This document shows, in pieces, positions 36,219-49,528 of a stretch of 64,000 nucleotides of DNA. The stretch comes from Amyloporia xantha. Lineage: Eukaryota; Basidiomycota; Agaricomycetes; Polyporales; Adustoporiaceae. Every line of letters starts with the position of its first letter. Position 1 is the stretch's first letter. The position numbers were made by a program, and so were the translations under genes. The stretch lies in NCBI GenBank assembly GCA_036971615.1, contig JAYKKR010000032.1:186001-250000 (forward strand). The letters are read 5' to 3'. The notes beneath the pieces were generated by a model. That model was not told the DNA's origin and did not search any database. It saw only the letters and a list, made by a program, of their open reading frames with translations.

Positions 36219-38733
36219 ATGGCTACAGAGAATGCTGGGACGCACAAGGACCCTGTGACAGGCGAGATGATCTCCAAGCAGTGTGTCCGAGTTTTTACTA
36301 CGTTTTCTTGACTGCTCTTGACCGATGTCGACGCGATCAGGGAGCTGAAGAGGCGAGAAAAGCAGAGGGAAAAGGAGGCCAAGAAGGCAGAGAAAGCCGC
36401 TGCTGCGCCGAAGCCTGCTGAATCTAAGGCAGCCGCTACCAATGAGGCCGATCTTAGTCCCAACGTGAGTTATAGATTTTGTACATTCCCTCGTCATAGA
36501 GATTCCGTTATACGGGCAAGTGCCTCTTGTACGGAGTTGTGACAACAATGGGCCCGTGAAGGAAGGTCTTTTACGAGAACCTCGTCTTAACGTAACCCTA
36601 AGTATTTGTAGCCCTCGTGTCTCGGACATTTGTGTCGCGTCCCCCTCCATTTTCAGAAGCTCAGCCTTCTATCCGAAGGGATATCCAGTGATATACTCTC
36701 CTCGATATCGGGTTGTCTCTCTTTAGGCCGATGACGGCTCGAAATGCCCATGAACGTACACTGATGACTCTCTCCATGTTTAGCAATACTTCGAGCTTCG
36801 CTCGCGTCATATTCAAAAGCTCCGGGAGACACAATCACCAAATCCCTACCCACACAAGTTCGATGTATCGATCTCTATCCCGTACTATATTGAGAAGTAT
36901 GGTGAAGAGGGAAAGATCAAGCCAGGGGAGAAGCTACAGGGTGTCGTTGAATGCATCGCTGGTCGGATTCACACTGCCCGGGAGTCGTCGAAGGCTCTCC
37001 GATTTTATGATCTACATGGCGAGGGGCAGAAGGTCCAGATTATGGCGAATAAACAGTCAGTTTCAGTATTCCGTTTGTATCTGTCATCTGAATCTCTGAC
37101 AAGCTGCGTAGAGATGCAAAGGACCCAGAAGCATTCATATCGACCCACGACAGTTTCCGCCGCGGTGACATTGTCGGCGTTGTCGGCACACCTACGCGTA
37201 CCAAGAAGGGCGAACTTTCTATCGCTCCCTCCGAAGTGATTCTCCTCGCCCCCAACCTCCACCAACTCCCCTCTGAGCACTTCGGCCTCAAGGACCAAGA
37301 AACGCGTTACAGAAAGCGCTACCTCGACCTCATACTCTCGCAGGACACGCGCCGCATCTTCATCACACGCAGCCGCATCATCAACTACGTGCGTCGCTTC
37401 CTCGACAACCTCGGTTTCCTCGAGGTCGAGACCCCCATGACGAGCATGATCGCGGGAGGAGCGACTGCGAAGCCATTCATCACGCACCACAACGACTTGG
37501 ACCTCGATCTGTATCTGCGTGTCGCGCCAGAGCTGTATCTGAAGCAGCTTGTGGTGGGCGGGCTGGATCGCGTGTACGAGATCGGGCGTGTATTCCGGAA
37601 CGAGGGCATCGATTTGACGCACAATCCTGAATTCACGATCTGCGAGTTCTACATGGCGTACGCGGACATGTACGACATCATGGATCTGACGGAGAGCTTG
37701 CTGGAGGGGATGGTGAAGTATCTTACCAATGGAAAGACAACTTTGACATTCCACCCCGAGGGCAAGGAGAGCGACAAGGTGTATGAGCTCGAGTTCAAGA
37801 GGCCTTGGAAGAGGTATGACATGATTGAGACGCTGGAGGAGAAGTTGGGTGTCAAGTTCCCGCCGGGCGAGACATTGCATACTGAGGAGGCGAACAAGTT
37901 CCTGCGCGATATCTGCAAAAAGGTGATTGCGATTCCAGTCGGCATCGCGAGAAAAGCTGACCCCTATCGTAGCATAACGTGGAGTGCAGCGAGCCTCGGA
38001 CGAATGCCCGTCTCTTGGATAAGGTGAGTGACAGATGGTGTCAACCTTTCTCACTAGCTAAAATCATCACCAGCTCGTTGGCGAATTCATCGAGCCCCTC
38101 TGCATTTCACCCTCTTTCATTGGTAAGTTATACCGAGAAAATCATCAGCAGCATACCTCTGATCTACTATGACCCAGTTGGGCACCCGCAAGTCATGTCG
38201 CCGCTAGCTAAGTGGCATCGCTCGCGGCCTGGCCTGTGTGAACGATTTGAGGGTTTCATGTGTGGCAAAGAATTCTGCAACGCATACACTGAGCTCAATG
38301 ACCCATTCGAGCAGCGATTGCGGTTCGAGGAGCAGGTCGGTACTGTGATACTCGCGCCAGATCTTTGCTGATGCCGCAGTAATCATATAGTCGAGACAGA
38401 AGGAACAGGGCGATGACGAAGCACAGGGTATCGATGAGACTTTCGTCGACGCGTACGTGTTTGGTTCGACTCGCTCACGAGGTCTGCAGCTCATGATCTG
38501 CTATAGTCTAGAACACGGCCTGCCTCCAACGGGAGGTTGGGGAATTGGTATAGATCGTCTAGTCATGTTCTTGACTGACTCGCAAAGTGCGTCCGAGTTA
38601 TCATCGATGTGCGTGTGGTACTGACGATGATGTGACAGACATCAAGGAAGTGCTACTGTTCCCTGCCATGAAGCCCATCGAAACACCCACCAACGTGTCC
38701 GGCTCGGCTCCTGGTCCTTCAGGCCAAATTTAG
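36219..38733 (+). CDS. KRS1: Cytosolic lysyl-tRNA synthetase
   Basis: Ten exons (36219-36280, 36341-36464, 36784-37055, 37112-37922, 37973-38023, 38074-38122, 38178-38335, 38391-38452, 38507-38586, 38639-38733) give 587 aa; yeast Krs1 is 591. A Lys/Ala-rich eukaryotic tRNA-binding extension ([18 protein letters not shown]) precedes the OB-fold anticodon domain ([15 protein letters not shown]). The class II core has motif 1 around FLEVETPM, motif 2 [14 protein letters not shown] and motif 3 [17 protein letters not shown]. It charges tRNA-Lys in the cytosol. No organelle presequence is seen, so a mitochondrial form would need another gene or start. The second intron is 319 bp, the rest are about 47-60 bp. 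All joins preserve frame. Confidence 0.96.
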
Positions 38734-39185
38734 GGTCGCGTTTTTGTGTTGATCTTTCCTTATTGTGCGGTATAGAGAAAGAAATGGTAGCGAACATCAG
38801 TTGTATCGAGGCGTGCAGCATTCAGCTGTATCGTGGTAACAAAATCCTTTTTGAGTTTGCGTCGGACCTTCGCCTTTCGAAATGACACCGGTGATACCGT
38901 GTGCGAGTGAGTTCTGAGTCTGAGTGTTTCCGCAACACACTGTGGTCCTGCCGCGGGTGATAAGTGTGTGCCACCGACTGATGGTGCAGTAAGATATCGA
39001 TCCACGCTGCGAGGCTGTTGCGTGTGGAACACGATGGAAAGGAAAAAGAACCGCCGAGAAGGTCACCGAATTTGCCAGTCACGCCTCCGCCGCGCACTCA
39101 AATTTTGGGCGCGTAAAAGCTAGAGACCCGCTCCCAGATCGGACGCGTACCCTCTGCACCAAGTACTACTTTCTCTGAGACCACC
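38734..39185. promoter_or_regulatory. Promoter region of the Hsp110 gene
   Basis: 452 bp between KRS1 and the tandem SSE1 gene. A TTCGAA core occurs near 38875, which could be part of a heat-shock element, but I do not see three well-spaced NGAAN units. Regulation by heat shock is expected from the family, not shown here. Confidence 0.35.
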
Positions 39186-41739
39186 ATGGCCGTCGTCGGC
39201 GTTGATCTCGGTGCTCTTCACAGCAAGGTGCGCTGCCCGCATGCGATCCCAATAGGCCAATTAAACTGACCAGTATGCGTGCAGATCGGTGTCGCAAGAC
39301 ATCGAGGTATAGATATTATCGTTAATGAAGTCTCAAACCGTGCTACGCCGTACGTGTGTCCCGCATAATTGCATAGAATTATTCTGACTCAGTTGTGCGC
39401 ATTTAGATCACTAGTTTCCTTTAGCCCAAAGCAGCGAGCTATCGGAGAAGCTGCCAAGACGCTCGAGACTTCCAACTTCCGCAACACCATTGGCAGTCTG
39501 AAGCGGCTTATTGGACGCACATTCCAGGATCCTGAGGTGCAGGAAGTCGAGAAGAAGTTCATTAATGCTACCTTGGTCGATGCCGGAGGAACTGTCGGTG
39601 TTCAGGTGAGCAGCGATCAATTATGCCGAATTTCGTGCGCATTGTGACTGGATATCCAGGTGCAATACCTCGGAGAGCAACGGACATTCTCTATTACCCA
39701 AGTACTCGCAATGTACCTGGGAAAGCTCCGCGATATTGCTTCGAATGAGCTGAAGACGGGTGTGTCCGACATTGTCATTACTGTTCCCGGATGGTACACA
39801 GATATCCAACGACGCGCGGTGCTCGATGCTGCTCAGATCGCCGGGCTCAATGTCCTCCGCTTGATCAACGACACTACCGCTGTGGCACTTGGCTACGGTA
39901 TCACAAAATCTGACCTTCCCGAGGCTGAGAACCCCCGGCATGTCGTCTTCATCGATGTGGGCCACTCAAGCACGACATGTTCGGTCGTGGCGTTCTCCAA
40001 GGGCCAGTTGACGGTCAAGAGCACTGCCTACGACAGACATGCCGGTGGCCGCGACATCGACTATGCTCTCGTCAAGCACTTCGCCACCGAGTTCAAGGAG
40101 AAGTACAAGATCGATGTACTTTCCAGTCCCAAAGCATCCTTCCGTCTCGCCGCAGGCTGTGACAAAGTCAAGAAGGTGCTCTCCGCCAACGCAGAAGCCC
40201 CGCTCAACGTCGAATCGATCATGAACGACATCGACGCTTCTAGCCGGCTAACGCGCGAGGAGTACGAGAACCTCATTGTTGGCGTGCTCGACCGCATTCC
40301 GGCCCCCTTGCAGCAGGCACTCTCCGACTCCGGTCTCACTCTCGACCAGATCGATGCGATCGAGCTCATTGGCGGGTGCACGCGGATTCCCGCAGTGCGC
40401 ACGAAGATCCAATCCGTGTTCCCGGGCAAGGTGCTCTCGACGACGCTCAATCAGGACGAGGCTGCGGCGCGTGGCGCGACGTTCGCATGTGCGATGCTCT
40501 CGCCCGTGTTCCGCGTGCGCGACTTCAGCATGCACGACATCACGCCCTACTCGATCAAGGTGCAGTGGGAGGTCCTGCCGGACGACGCGGACGAAGACAC
40601 GGAACTCGTCGTCTTCCCCCACGGAAACACCATCCCGTCAACGAAGGTGCTCACGTTCTACCGCAAGCATCCGTTCGACCTCGAAGCGCGGTATGCTGAC
40701 CCTAGCGCGCTGCCGGGCGGGATCAACCCCTGGATCGCGAGGTTCACGGCGAAGAATGTGGGCCCCGACGAGAAAGGCGATCTCACGTGCGTAAAGCTGA
40801 AGACGAGGCTGAACTTGCACGGCATTGTGTCGTTCGAGCAGGCATATGTTGAGGAGATTGAGGAGAAGGACGACGCGATGCAGGTGGACGGTGAGACCGA
40901 GCCGCCGAAGAAGAAGAGAGTCGTGAAGAAGAAAGATGTGCCTTTCGTGTGGGCGTCAACCTCCTTGGACTCGTCTGTCCTTGAGAAGCTCAAAGAGCAG
41001 GAGGCTGAGATGCACGCTGCGGATAAACTCGTTTTGGATACCGAGGTAAGCGTTAGCTTCGATGAATTCACAGCTGTGATTCATGCTCTTTTGTTAGGAC
41101 CGCAAAAACGCCCTTGAGGAGTACGTCTACGATACTCGTGGCCGACTGGATGAGCGCTACGCGCCCTTCGTACAGTCACAAGAGAAGACGAAGCTCCTTG
41201 CTGCTTTGCAAAAAGCAGAGGACTGGCTGTACACCGAGGAGGGTGAGGACGCGACCAAGTCCGCTTACGTCGAACGGCTAGGCGCACTCAAGAAGCTCGG
41301 CGACCCGATCACGTTCCGATACCGCGAATTCGAGGACCGGACCAAGGTCGTCAGCCAGCTCCGGGAGACGATCAACACCTACATGGCGCAGGCGACGTCG
41401 AACGAGGAGCGCTTCTCGCACATCGACGAGAAGGACAAGCAGCCCATCGTCGAGAAGTGCGCGACGGTGCAGAAGTGGCTCGAGGACCAGGTCGCGCGGC
41501 AGTCGGAGCGTCCGAAGGACGTCGACCCCGTGTTGACCAGCGCTGACGTGATGAAGAAGCGGGACGAGATCATCTATTTCGCGACGCCCATCCTCACCAA
41601 GCCCAAGCCCAAGCCACCAAAGGTCGACCCGCCTGCGGGCACCGAGACGCCGAAGAGTGGGCAGGAAACGCCCAACCCGCAGCCGGAGCCCGAGGCTAAG
41701 AAGGATGCGAACGAGCCTCCCGAGATGGACATCGATTAG
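39186..41739 (+). CDS. SSE1: Hsp110/Sse1 chaperone
   Basis: Five exons (39186-39227, 39285-39349, 39407-39605, 39660-41045, 41098-41739) give 777 aa. The start lies in ACCATGG, a strong context. The actin-like ATPase domain opens VVGVDLGALHSKIGVARHRG and contains GIDIIVNEVSNRATPS and NDTTAVALGYG. The substrate domain has the Hsp110 acidic loop (EKDDAMQVDGETEPPKKKR). A long C-terminal helical region and a Pro-rich acidic tail ending EPPEMDID follow. Hsp110 proteins are nucleotide-exchange factors for cytosolic Hsp70 and help disaggregation. The phosphate-loop and acidic-loop features separate it from ordinary Hsp70, and the EEVD end is absent as expected. Confidence 0.95.
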
Positions 41740-42240
41740 AGGACTCTTTTCTTTTGCACATCCAGCGGCATTGAATTCGGGGACGTGAGCAGAATCTTAG
41801 AAAATAATGTCCCAATGTAGAATTATCACATTTTGCGTTCTCAATCCATTCCATCCAGTATTTGTATGTTTTTCACGATCGCGAGCTGTGCTTCTTCCTT
41901 GCGTCTTTTGAGCTAAACAGCGATCAGTTGATTGTGTAACGGTCGAGGAAGGTACTACAAGGGTAGGTAAGAGCAAGAGGACAAAGTTCTGAAAAAATAC
42001 ATAAGTTAAATGCAAAGGAAATACCGACTACCCGCAAGAACTGAAGAAACACGAAGTGCGCGTCCAGTTGTAGAATACAGTCCAACGTACGAAATTGAGT
42101 GCTAGGGCAGGATCGTTGTCCTCCCCGACAAAAGCAAGTAGAGCAGATGCACGACACAACCTGATGGGCCGATGGTGAAATGTGGTGGATGGCTCATCCA
42201 GAGGCAGTGAGATGAGAGAAATATACGGAAACGACGAACA
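41740..42240. other. Convergent 3' spacer
   Basis: Lies between SSE1 and the membrane-protein gene, which converge here. AT-richer than the genes; no gene seen. Confidence 0.5.
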
Positions 42241-43593
42241 TTAGTGGTTCAACACAGTGCCATCGGCAACAGAGTTTTCGATAGTGAAGTCTTCACCGGG
42301 CACGCGTGAAATGAGCAGCACACTGTACTCGTCCAGCTCCTTCGGCGGCGTCTCCGGTGTCGCCGACATATCGAGAGCGGAGGCCACCTTCGTCGACGGC
42401 TGGCTCGTACCAGGAGCGGAGGAGCCCACGAAGGTCCGCGAGGCCGGTCCAATACTCGCGCCCTCAAACGTCGTCGGCGAGTCCGGCGACGCGTCGATCT
42501 TGAACTTGCCGTCCGGGGCCTTCGGGCGCACATGCCCGGAGCGGTAGCTCGGGCTCTTGCGCACCCCGTTGCCAAAGCGTGTAAAGCGCTCGAGGAACGT
42601 CGGCCGAGGGGGAGCCGCGGTGCGGGGGAGGGACAGGTTGACGCTCGGGCGCAGCGGCGAGCCGCGGAGGAGCGACGAGCTCGACAGGTCGCGCGCGTGG
42701 CCGTCGTACGGTGTGCGGCTGCGGTTCTCCCCCTCCTCCTTATCTCCCTCCTCCTCGAACTGCGGGTGGAAGCTCGACGGCCCGCCGCCGGGCCAGAGCA
42801 GGGCGGCGGAGGACGAGGAGGACGAGGAGCCCTGCATTTCGTGGCCCGGGATGTCGTCGATCTCCCAGCTCGGGTCGCGGTTGTTCTGGGGGCGGACGGC
42901 CTGTGTGCCCGGGAGGAGCCCGAAGAGCAGCCCCGGCGCGTGGAGGCGTGCGGAGAGCCAGCGCGAATGTGGGAGAGGCTCTGGCCGCCGGCGGGGAGCG
43001 GAGGGCGGCGTGCGCTGCCGCCTGCGGTAGTAGAAGAAGAGCGCCGTAGCGAGTGCGGCAACACCGAGTCCGACGATAATGGGCGTGGCTATCTCGGTGG
43101 TAGTCCACCCTGGGTGGCGGGTGAGCACGCGACAGAGACGGATGGTGCGAGACTCACTTGTTGAACTGTTGGAGATTGTATCCGCGAGGTGTGAGTTACT
43201 GTCGGTCGGGCCAGAGTGGATGCGGATGGCTGGTCGCATGGATGTTAGGAAGCCCTTGTACGCTTTTGGAGAGGGTCGTCTTGACCAAGGTCGTTGAAGA
43301 GGTGACGCTGGGGTGAACCATGCTGCCCATGATACTGAAAAGCCTACGACGAACCGCGATGATATGGGGGATCTACTCAGGTGAGATACAGACGACTCAC
43401 ATCCGTCGCACGGCTCTTGCCAGGGGGGCTGCTCGTCGTGGACAGAATACTGCGCCTGTCGTTCGGTGCGCCATGGCTGGCCGCAGGACGACCACTTCAC
43501 CTTCGTCAGCTACGGATTTGTAGGGATGTGCAGGAAAGAGACCCACCACATCATGATTAGCAGCGCACCGAGGCTGAAGAGAGCAAGCAGCAT
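42241..43593 (-). CDS. Single-pass membrane protein, family unknown
   Basis: One long minus-strand frame holds a clear membrane span (TPIIVGLGVAALATALFFYY) followed by the stop-transfer RRRQR and a 240-residue Ser/Pro-rich cytosolic tail ending SVADGTVLNH. Upstream, the frame hides introns: GTGAGT...CCCAG (near 43161-43115) and GTGAGT...GTAG (near 43400-43345) interrupt a Thr/Ser-rich extracellular region. An exon near 43500-43400 reads VKWSSCGQPWR and EQPPWQEPC. A hydrophobic start (MLLALFSLGALLIMM, ATG at 43591-43593) could be the signal peptide, but I could not make that junction fit with a normal intron length. The topology (signal, Ser/Thr-rich ectodomain, one span, long tail) resembles a surface sensor of the Wsc/Mid type. 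That is a comparison of shape, not a homology claim. Confidence 0.6.
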
Positions 43594-46473
43594 GTCAATT
43601 GAACAGATTGCCTTCGCAGAAGATCATGATCGTACGGGAAGTGCAGCAGCTCCGCTGCAAATAGATACTACGAGGACAAAAACAGCAAGCTTAGCATGTC
43701 GCATTACAGAGAGCACTTATTCAAAACATAAAGATAGGCCAGGACGGGGGGAACGGTGTATATGTGTATTCGGAGGAGACGGGAGAGGGGGCAGCTGGGC
43801 ACGCCGTAGTTAGCACTTTGCCTCTTTGACAAGAGAGAATCATAAGTACTACATGTCAACAACGCGTCAACAACGCTCGGCTAACCGTCTCAACGACCGC
43901 GTCGCCGCGGGATCAATAATTCGTGTGGGAAGAAGGGTGAGCCTGCAGATGTTGAGATGTCAAGAGTCCATCAGGCACATCGTCCTGATGGTTGTTTTTC
44001 TCTTTATACATCCGGTATATAGCTCAGAGTGGCCCCCTCTCGACGCTGCTCCGAGTCTGGATCTACTCGTACTGTCGTAGGCTGTGTAAAGCCTGTCTTG
44101 CGGTCAATCATCCCCGGCGCACCGTGTATTGAATCCTCGAACCTTATCCACCGGTGCTGTCGAATTCTTGCACAGGCTGCTACTATCTCTGGCCACCACG
44201 AGGACTGCTGACGATGGCTTGTCCATTTCATACCGTATGCTCGGGCTAAACGCATTGCAAGGCGTGGCTGTGCCATTGAATCCCACATGAAAGGGTTTCA
44301 ACTTGACGAAGATTCAAGGTCGGGTCATCGGCGGCCTGAGCCACATCTTGGTCCGCTGTCACTTTTGTCCATCGCCATCATCTACAGTCGAGACACGCCG
44401 AACATTGCTAAAGTGCCGAAAGTAGCGCTGCTTTGATTGGGAGAGCTGAGAAGGCCGACAGTATCACGGCAAGGTAGTATCATGGATGCAGCCATCGTCT
44501 TTCTCCACCTCATTCAAATTGTCGTTTCAGGTGTGTCAATTTCTCAACCTGCCTCGCCTAAGGACGACGTAACGGTGGACACATGCTCTCGTAGTCATTC
44601 AGACTGATTTTTGGTCCCGGGTCCTCGACAACCATTTCCGAATTGCGGGGAGGCCCGGTGCTGGACTTTCGGAGTCGGAATAGCCTTGGGAAGCACCGAC
44701 CTTCTCGAGCTCCCCGATTGAACGCGCTCGTTCTGAGATGCCATCTCCTAGGGGCCAGTTGACGCCAGGCTGCGACCTGTTAGACATCCTGAGGGCATCA
44801 TGGCATCAACACCTTCAAGATGTTTCTCAGGTTCGGCTAGTCCTCACTCAGAACTGGCGCTATGCAAACTCTGAAGTCGCCACTTCCATTGCAGCACCTA
44901 ATCATAGTCTGCTACCGTTCGCGAAATGATGATCGAAATGGTACGCAGTCCAAACCTTCTCTTCACGTTGCCGAGTTCTTGTCGCATGGTGAGTGCTTCC
45001 CTCACCTGTATTCGACTTAAGACGGGATCGCCTCCCCGCGTCGTATTCACGATACTCGCGGAAGCTGTAGAGATGGTGACGCTTGTCGCCAGGCCGAGGT
45101 ATGAGATGAAGCATCATGACGACAGTATATTGTTATGTAGAGCTCTGAGACGCAAAGTAGGCAAGCGCATATGCTCTTCTGGTGGTAACCGTATACGTGA
45201 GAGTGTGTTTGTAATTTTCATTGTGCTGTTATCACCGCGGGCGGCGGCGAAGATCAGTTGTGTAAGTGTTTCATCCTCCATGATGTTTATGTTTTCGTTA
45301 TCGTGGAAACATAACATACGCGGTGCGCTGTTCGTCAGGAGATTCTTCAACTGCCCCCCTTCGCAGTTTCGATCGACTTTCCCTCTTCAAACGCGGGTAT
45401 GGTTCCGCGGCGCCTGCCTTCTGAGATGTCATCTCGCGCACAGGGCTTCTGCCACGCAGTCCGATATCGGTCAACTTCGGATATGGCATAACTTCTCTTG
45501 GTATGAACTTTGGAGCACAGGCCAATTTGATATCCTTGTCCTTGTCCAATCGTACTGGCTCTCCAGAGCACGTCGCAGCTTATCTTCGGGATGCGGCCAC
45601 CTGTGGGGTCTGTTCTGGCTGCGACGTTGCCGTTCTGTTCGCGGACACTTGGGCGATAAGGCTTGAGTTCGATGGGAGCAAAACATGAAGCGGAAATTAT
45701 AAGGGGCTGCAGTGATCGGGATTTAAAGGATGCATTTCCAGTACCCTACCAGTCTTTTCGAAATCGCTAATAATCACGATGTAACGTTTATGGTAACATT
45801 TGTACAGCTTAGCACCTTGGACGAATAGCAATAGCTCACCAAGTCACGAATGTACACCATGATCAACGTCTTGCGTGACCATTGACACTGGCTTGTACAA
45901 GTTGTACAACAACTCTATCGACCCCGTCCGAATGCTCAAAGCCATCCGACAAGGGCCGACTTGAGAGTCCACCGGTACCCGGCATGAGCTATAGCCACAA
46001 CTCGTCCCTCTAACATCCCGTCCGAGTCTGTCCTCTTCACTTCTTCCTGCGGTCTCCCGTGGACAGACATCCGCAATTGGAAATGACCGTCATGAGTCGA
46101 GTTCCGCGACTGACAGCACTCACAAGACCAGCACTGAGAGCAGCTCTGCGAACATGTCTGGCTGACAGCTTGAGCAGTGGCTACAGCTTGAAGCTGACTG
46201 CAATCCCGGGATCCGGGGTCGGAGAGCGTAGTAAGCGGAGAGGCGAAAGGGCCCGGGGATTGAGAATGATGATCGCGGGGTCAGGCGGGGCAGCATCAAA
46301 CGTACCCATTTGATTACCCCGCACTCTGCCTAGCGTAACGCTATTCCAGCCCTGGAGACCCCGTGTTCGCCCTAGTCTCTGCCCGTGCTTGCTTGTCCTT
46401 TCCGAGCTCAGTATATAACCCCCATGTCAGTCCGCGAGTTCCCCAGACCGTGTAAGCCCGAGGCCACGCCCCC
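43594..46473. other. Intergenic, no gene supported
   Basis: 2.9 kb. A 246-codon plus-strand frame (44926-45666) overlaps two open minus-strand frames at 45298-45690, none with a motif. The region may hold a small unrecognised gene near 45.3-45.7 kb, but strand and frame cannot be chosen. The last few hundred bases should be the promoter of the acetyltransferase. Confidence 0.4.
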
Positions 46474-49400
46474 ATGGTCGTCTTCAATCTCACTCACCCG
46501 CCTATCCCAGCGACCAAGCGCGACGCCGACCCGTCCGGCTCGCGGACGTTCGCGCGCCAGCATGAACTCCCCCGACTGCCGATCCCGCCATTGGAGGACA
46601 CCTGCAAGCGTTATCTGACTGCCCTGGAGGGCCTGCAGGATCCGAAAGAGCACGAGCGCACGAGGCGGGCGGTAGAGGACTTCCTACACACCGACGGCCC
46701 CAGATGGCAGGAGCGCCTGAAGGCGTATGCAGAAGACAAAGCGAGGTGAGTGTGGCCGCCGACGGCCACTGGCTATATATACTAAACATGCGTGCTGGCT
46801 CCATGGGGATCCGTGAATATCGTGACCGGGCAGTTATATTGAAGAATTCTGGTGCGGGCCGCCTCCAGACTTCTCGGGCGCGTGCTCTGGGCTCACACTC
46901 TTGTTTCCACAGGTACGAGTCGTATCTGTCGCATTCGGACCCTGTGGTTCTCGCCCTCAATCCGTTCTTTGTTCTCGAGTACGTACACGGTCGTCATCCT
47001 GGGTGTGTACTAAGTCCGCTCAAGCCCCGCGCACATGCAGGGATGACCCAACGCCAGATCGTGGATCGCAATTGCCCCGTGCTGCTTCTCTGATCGTCTC
47101 ATCGCTAGGATTCATCCATGATTTGCGAGCGGGCATGCTGGAGCCCGATTCCATGCGGGGGACTACCCTCGACATGGATCAATACACTAGGTTGTTCGGG
47201 ACCGCCCGTATCCCTACAGAGGTCAGCATATATGCTGTTTACCCTCCTGCAAAGTTGTTTTCTGATGAATGTGTTACATCTTCACGTAGAGAGGTTGCAA
47301 AATGGAGATACATGCAGACTCGAGACACATCGTGGTCCTCCGAAGGGGCCAGTTCTGTACGTTCACTTGAACGATATGCAACTTCGAAATGTGTGTTCAT
47401 CCCTTTTGGTCTCAATTCAGATTGGTTCGATGTTCTGGACATGGAAAATCGGCCTGTTCTCACAGAACGGGAGATTCTCCGAAACCTGCAGGCCATCGTG
47501 AAGGATGCAGATGAATTACCTGTGCACGAGGTCAGCCCGCATCGCTTGCCATGACGTCAGTGTCGCTGACGCTCACTTATCCGTGTCTTCTCAAAGGTTG
47601 CCCGCAATTCCATTGGCGTCCTATCCACCGAGAACCGCAAAGTCTGGTCCAGCCTTCGGGACGCGCTGTCGACAGACCATAACAACGAGTCATGTCTCCA
47701 GATCATCGACAATGCGCTGTTCGTCGTCTGTCTGGACGATGCGACGCCGGAGAACCTGGCTGAGCTGTGCAACAACTTCCTGTGTGGGACGTACCATCTG
47801 AATGGCGGGGTACAAGTAGGCACGTGTACCAACAGGTGGTATGACAAGGTCGGAGTTATCTCTGTAGGAGCGAACGTTGTTGGTACTGACATACCCTCCG
47901 GCTTCCAGTTGCAAATCATCGTCTGTGCTGATGGAGCAGCAGGGATCAACTTTGAACACACGGGCGTAGACGGGCACACCGTCCTTCGGTAAGCAGTCGC
48001 ATTCATTTTTATCAGCGATTCGCACATCAAGCCTCGTTATTCCTCCAGTTTCGCTGCAGACATATTCACGGAAGGACTCATGCTCCTCGCGCGCTCCATC
48101 AACCCGTCCGCCCCCACCCTCTTCCACGCCCCGCTCTCCCCCCACGCCAAGTCCTACAAGCCGCCCCGCGGCGCCAAGGCCCCCTCCGTCCCTCCACCGA
48201 GCTATGTCATCGACACCGTCCCCAAGAAGCTCGAATGGGCGCTCTTCCCGAAGCTGCGCGGGGCGATCCGGTTCGCGGAGACCCATTTGAGCGACCTGAT
48301 ATGCCAGAATGACTGCCAGGCGCTGGAATTTAAAGGCTACGGGAAGAATTTCATCACGAGCCATGGGTTCAGCCCGGATGCGTTCGTGCAGATGGCATTC
48401 CAGGCGGCGTATTATGGCTTGTACGGTGCGTGGGTTGTGTTCTTGGGAAGGTGAGAAAAGGCTGAAGTTGGGACAGGGAGGATCGAATGCACTTACGAGC
48501 CTGCGATGACGAAGCACTTTTTGCATGGGAGGACGGAGGCCATCCGAACTGTACAGCCACACGCTGTCAACTTCGTCAAGGTATGTCCAGTGTCGCGGGT
48601 TTCGATCACGGGAACTCATTCGGAATCTATTATTATCAGACGTTCTTCTCGGAGGCGTCGCTGTCGGACAAGGTTGGAGCGCTAAGAACAGCGTGCCAGG
48701 GGCATGTGGAGTTGACCAAGGACTGTAGCCAGGGTCTTGGCCAGGACAGGTGGGCGACTCGTCAAGGAGAAGGTGTGCATTTCTGATTGACTACTCTAGG
48801 CATCTATACGCAATCTACTGTTTGATACAACGCGAACGCGAAGCGAGTGGGGAGTCTGAAGAAGCGCCGCCGTCTCCCGGGGGGAGCGTCACTTCCGCCG
48901 GCAGCGATAGCAAGCCACCTCTGCCCGCGATCTTCACAGATCCCGGTTGGCGGACCCTCGGCACGTCGATCCTGTCCACGTCTAACTGCGGCAACCCTGC
49001 ATTGCGGCTGTTCGGCTTCGGACCAGTTGCGGCAGAGGGATATGGAATCGGGTACATCATCAAGGACGATGGTATCTCTGTGTACGTCCATGGGGGTAGC
49101 AAATTCATGGGGCGTTAGCTGACGATGATGGCATGGGCAGGTGTGCATCGTCGAAGCACCTGCAGACGCGCCGCTTCCTCGACACGCTCGAGGGATACCT
49201 GCTCGACGTGCAGCGAATCCTTGTACAGGTCCATCTCTCTGCCAACCCACGGCCAGAGCCTTTCGTCGATCACGCGGGCGTGCTGCGAGACTCGAAGACT
49301 GGGCGGCCGATCAACGGCCAGGGTCATACCCATGGAGACTACGAAGATGCTGTCACAATGCGTACGTGCTTCTCGGACTGCTCTCCCAATTTTTACGCTA

Positions 49401-49528
49401 ATGCGTCTTTCCCATCCAAAGCTGGATATTCGTTCTTCGACAGCGGAGACGTGGAGTTACTGGGACGTAGGAAGAGGATGCCGTCGTATTACAACACGGG
49501 CAAGATCATCCCGCTTGCAGAGTACTGA
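46474..49528 (+). CDS. Carnitine O-acetyltransferase (YAT type)
   Basis: Thirteen exons (46474-46745, 46913-46978, 47041-47221, 47290-47356, 47421-47530, 47597-47848, 47909-47988, 48049-48425, 48477-48580, 48640-48749, 48800-49081, 49141-49361, 49422-49528) give 742 aa. The choline/carnitine acyltransferase fold shows catalytic His333 in INFEHTGVDGH. The CoA/carnitine segment is FKGYGKNFITSHGFSPDAF, followed by AAYYGLYG, YEPAMTKHFLHGRTEA and the RFFDTLE-like RRFLDTLEGYLLD. The enzyme moves acetyl groups between CoA and carnitine for transport between peroxisome, cytosol and mitochondrion. No presequence or PTS1 (it ends PLAEY) is seen, so a cytosolic form like yeast Yat1/Yat2 is inferred. The His motif E-H-T-x-x-D-G is that of the YAT branch as I recall it, not E-H-S-W-x-D-G. 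Confidence 0.92.

Noticed and set aside
42532..43164. 210-codon plus-strand frame
   Set aside because: Antisense to the membrane-protein gene; Arg/Ala/Gly-rich composition only.
44926..45666. 246-codon plus-strand frame
   Set aside because: No motif, and two minus-strand frames at 45298-45690 read equally well, so no strand can be preferred.
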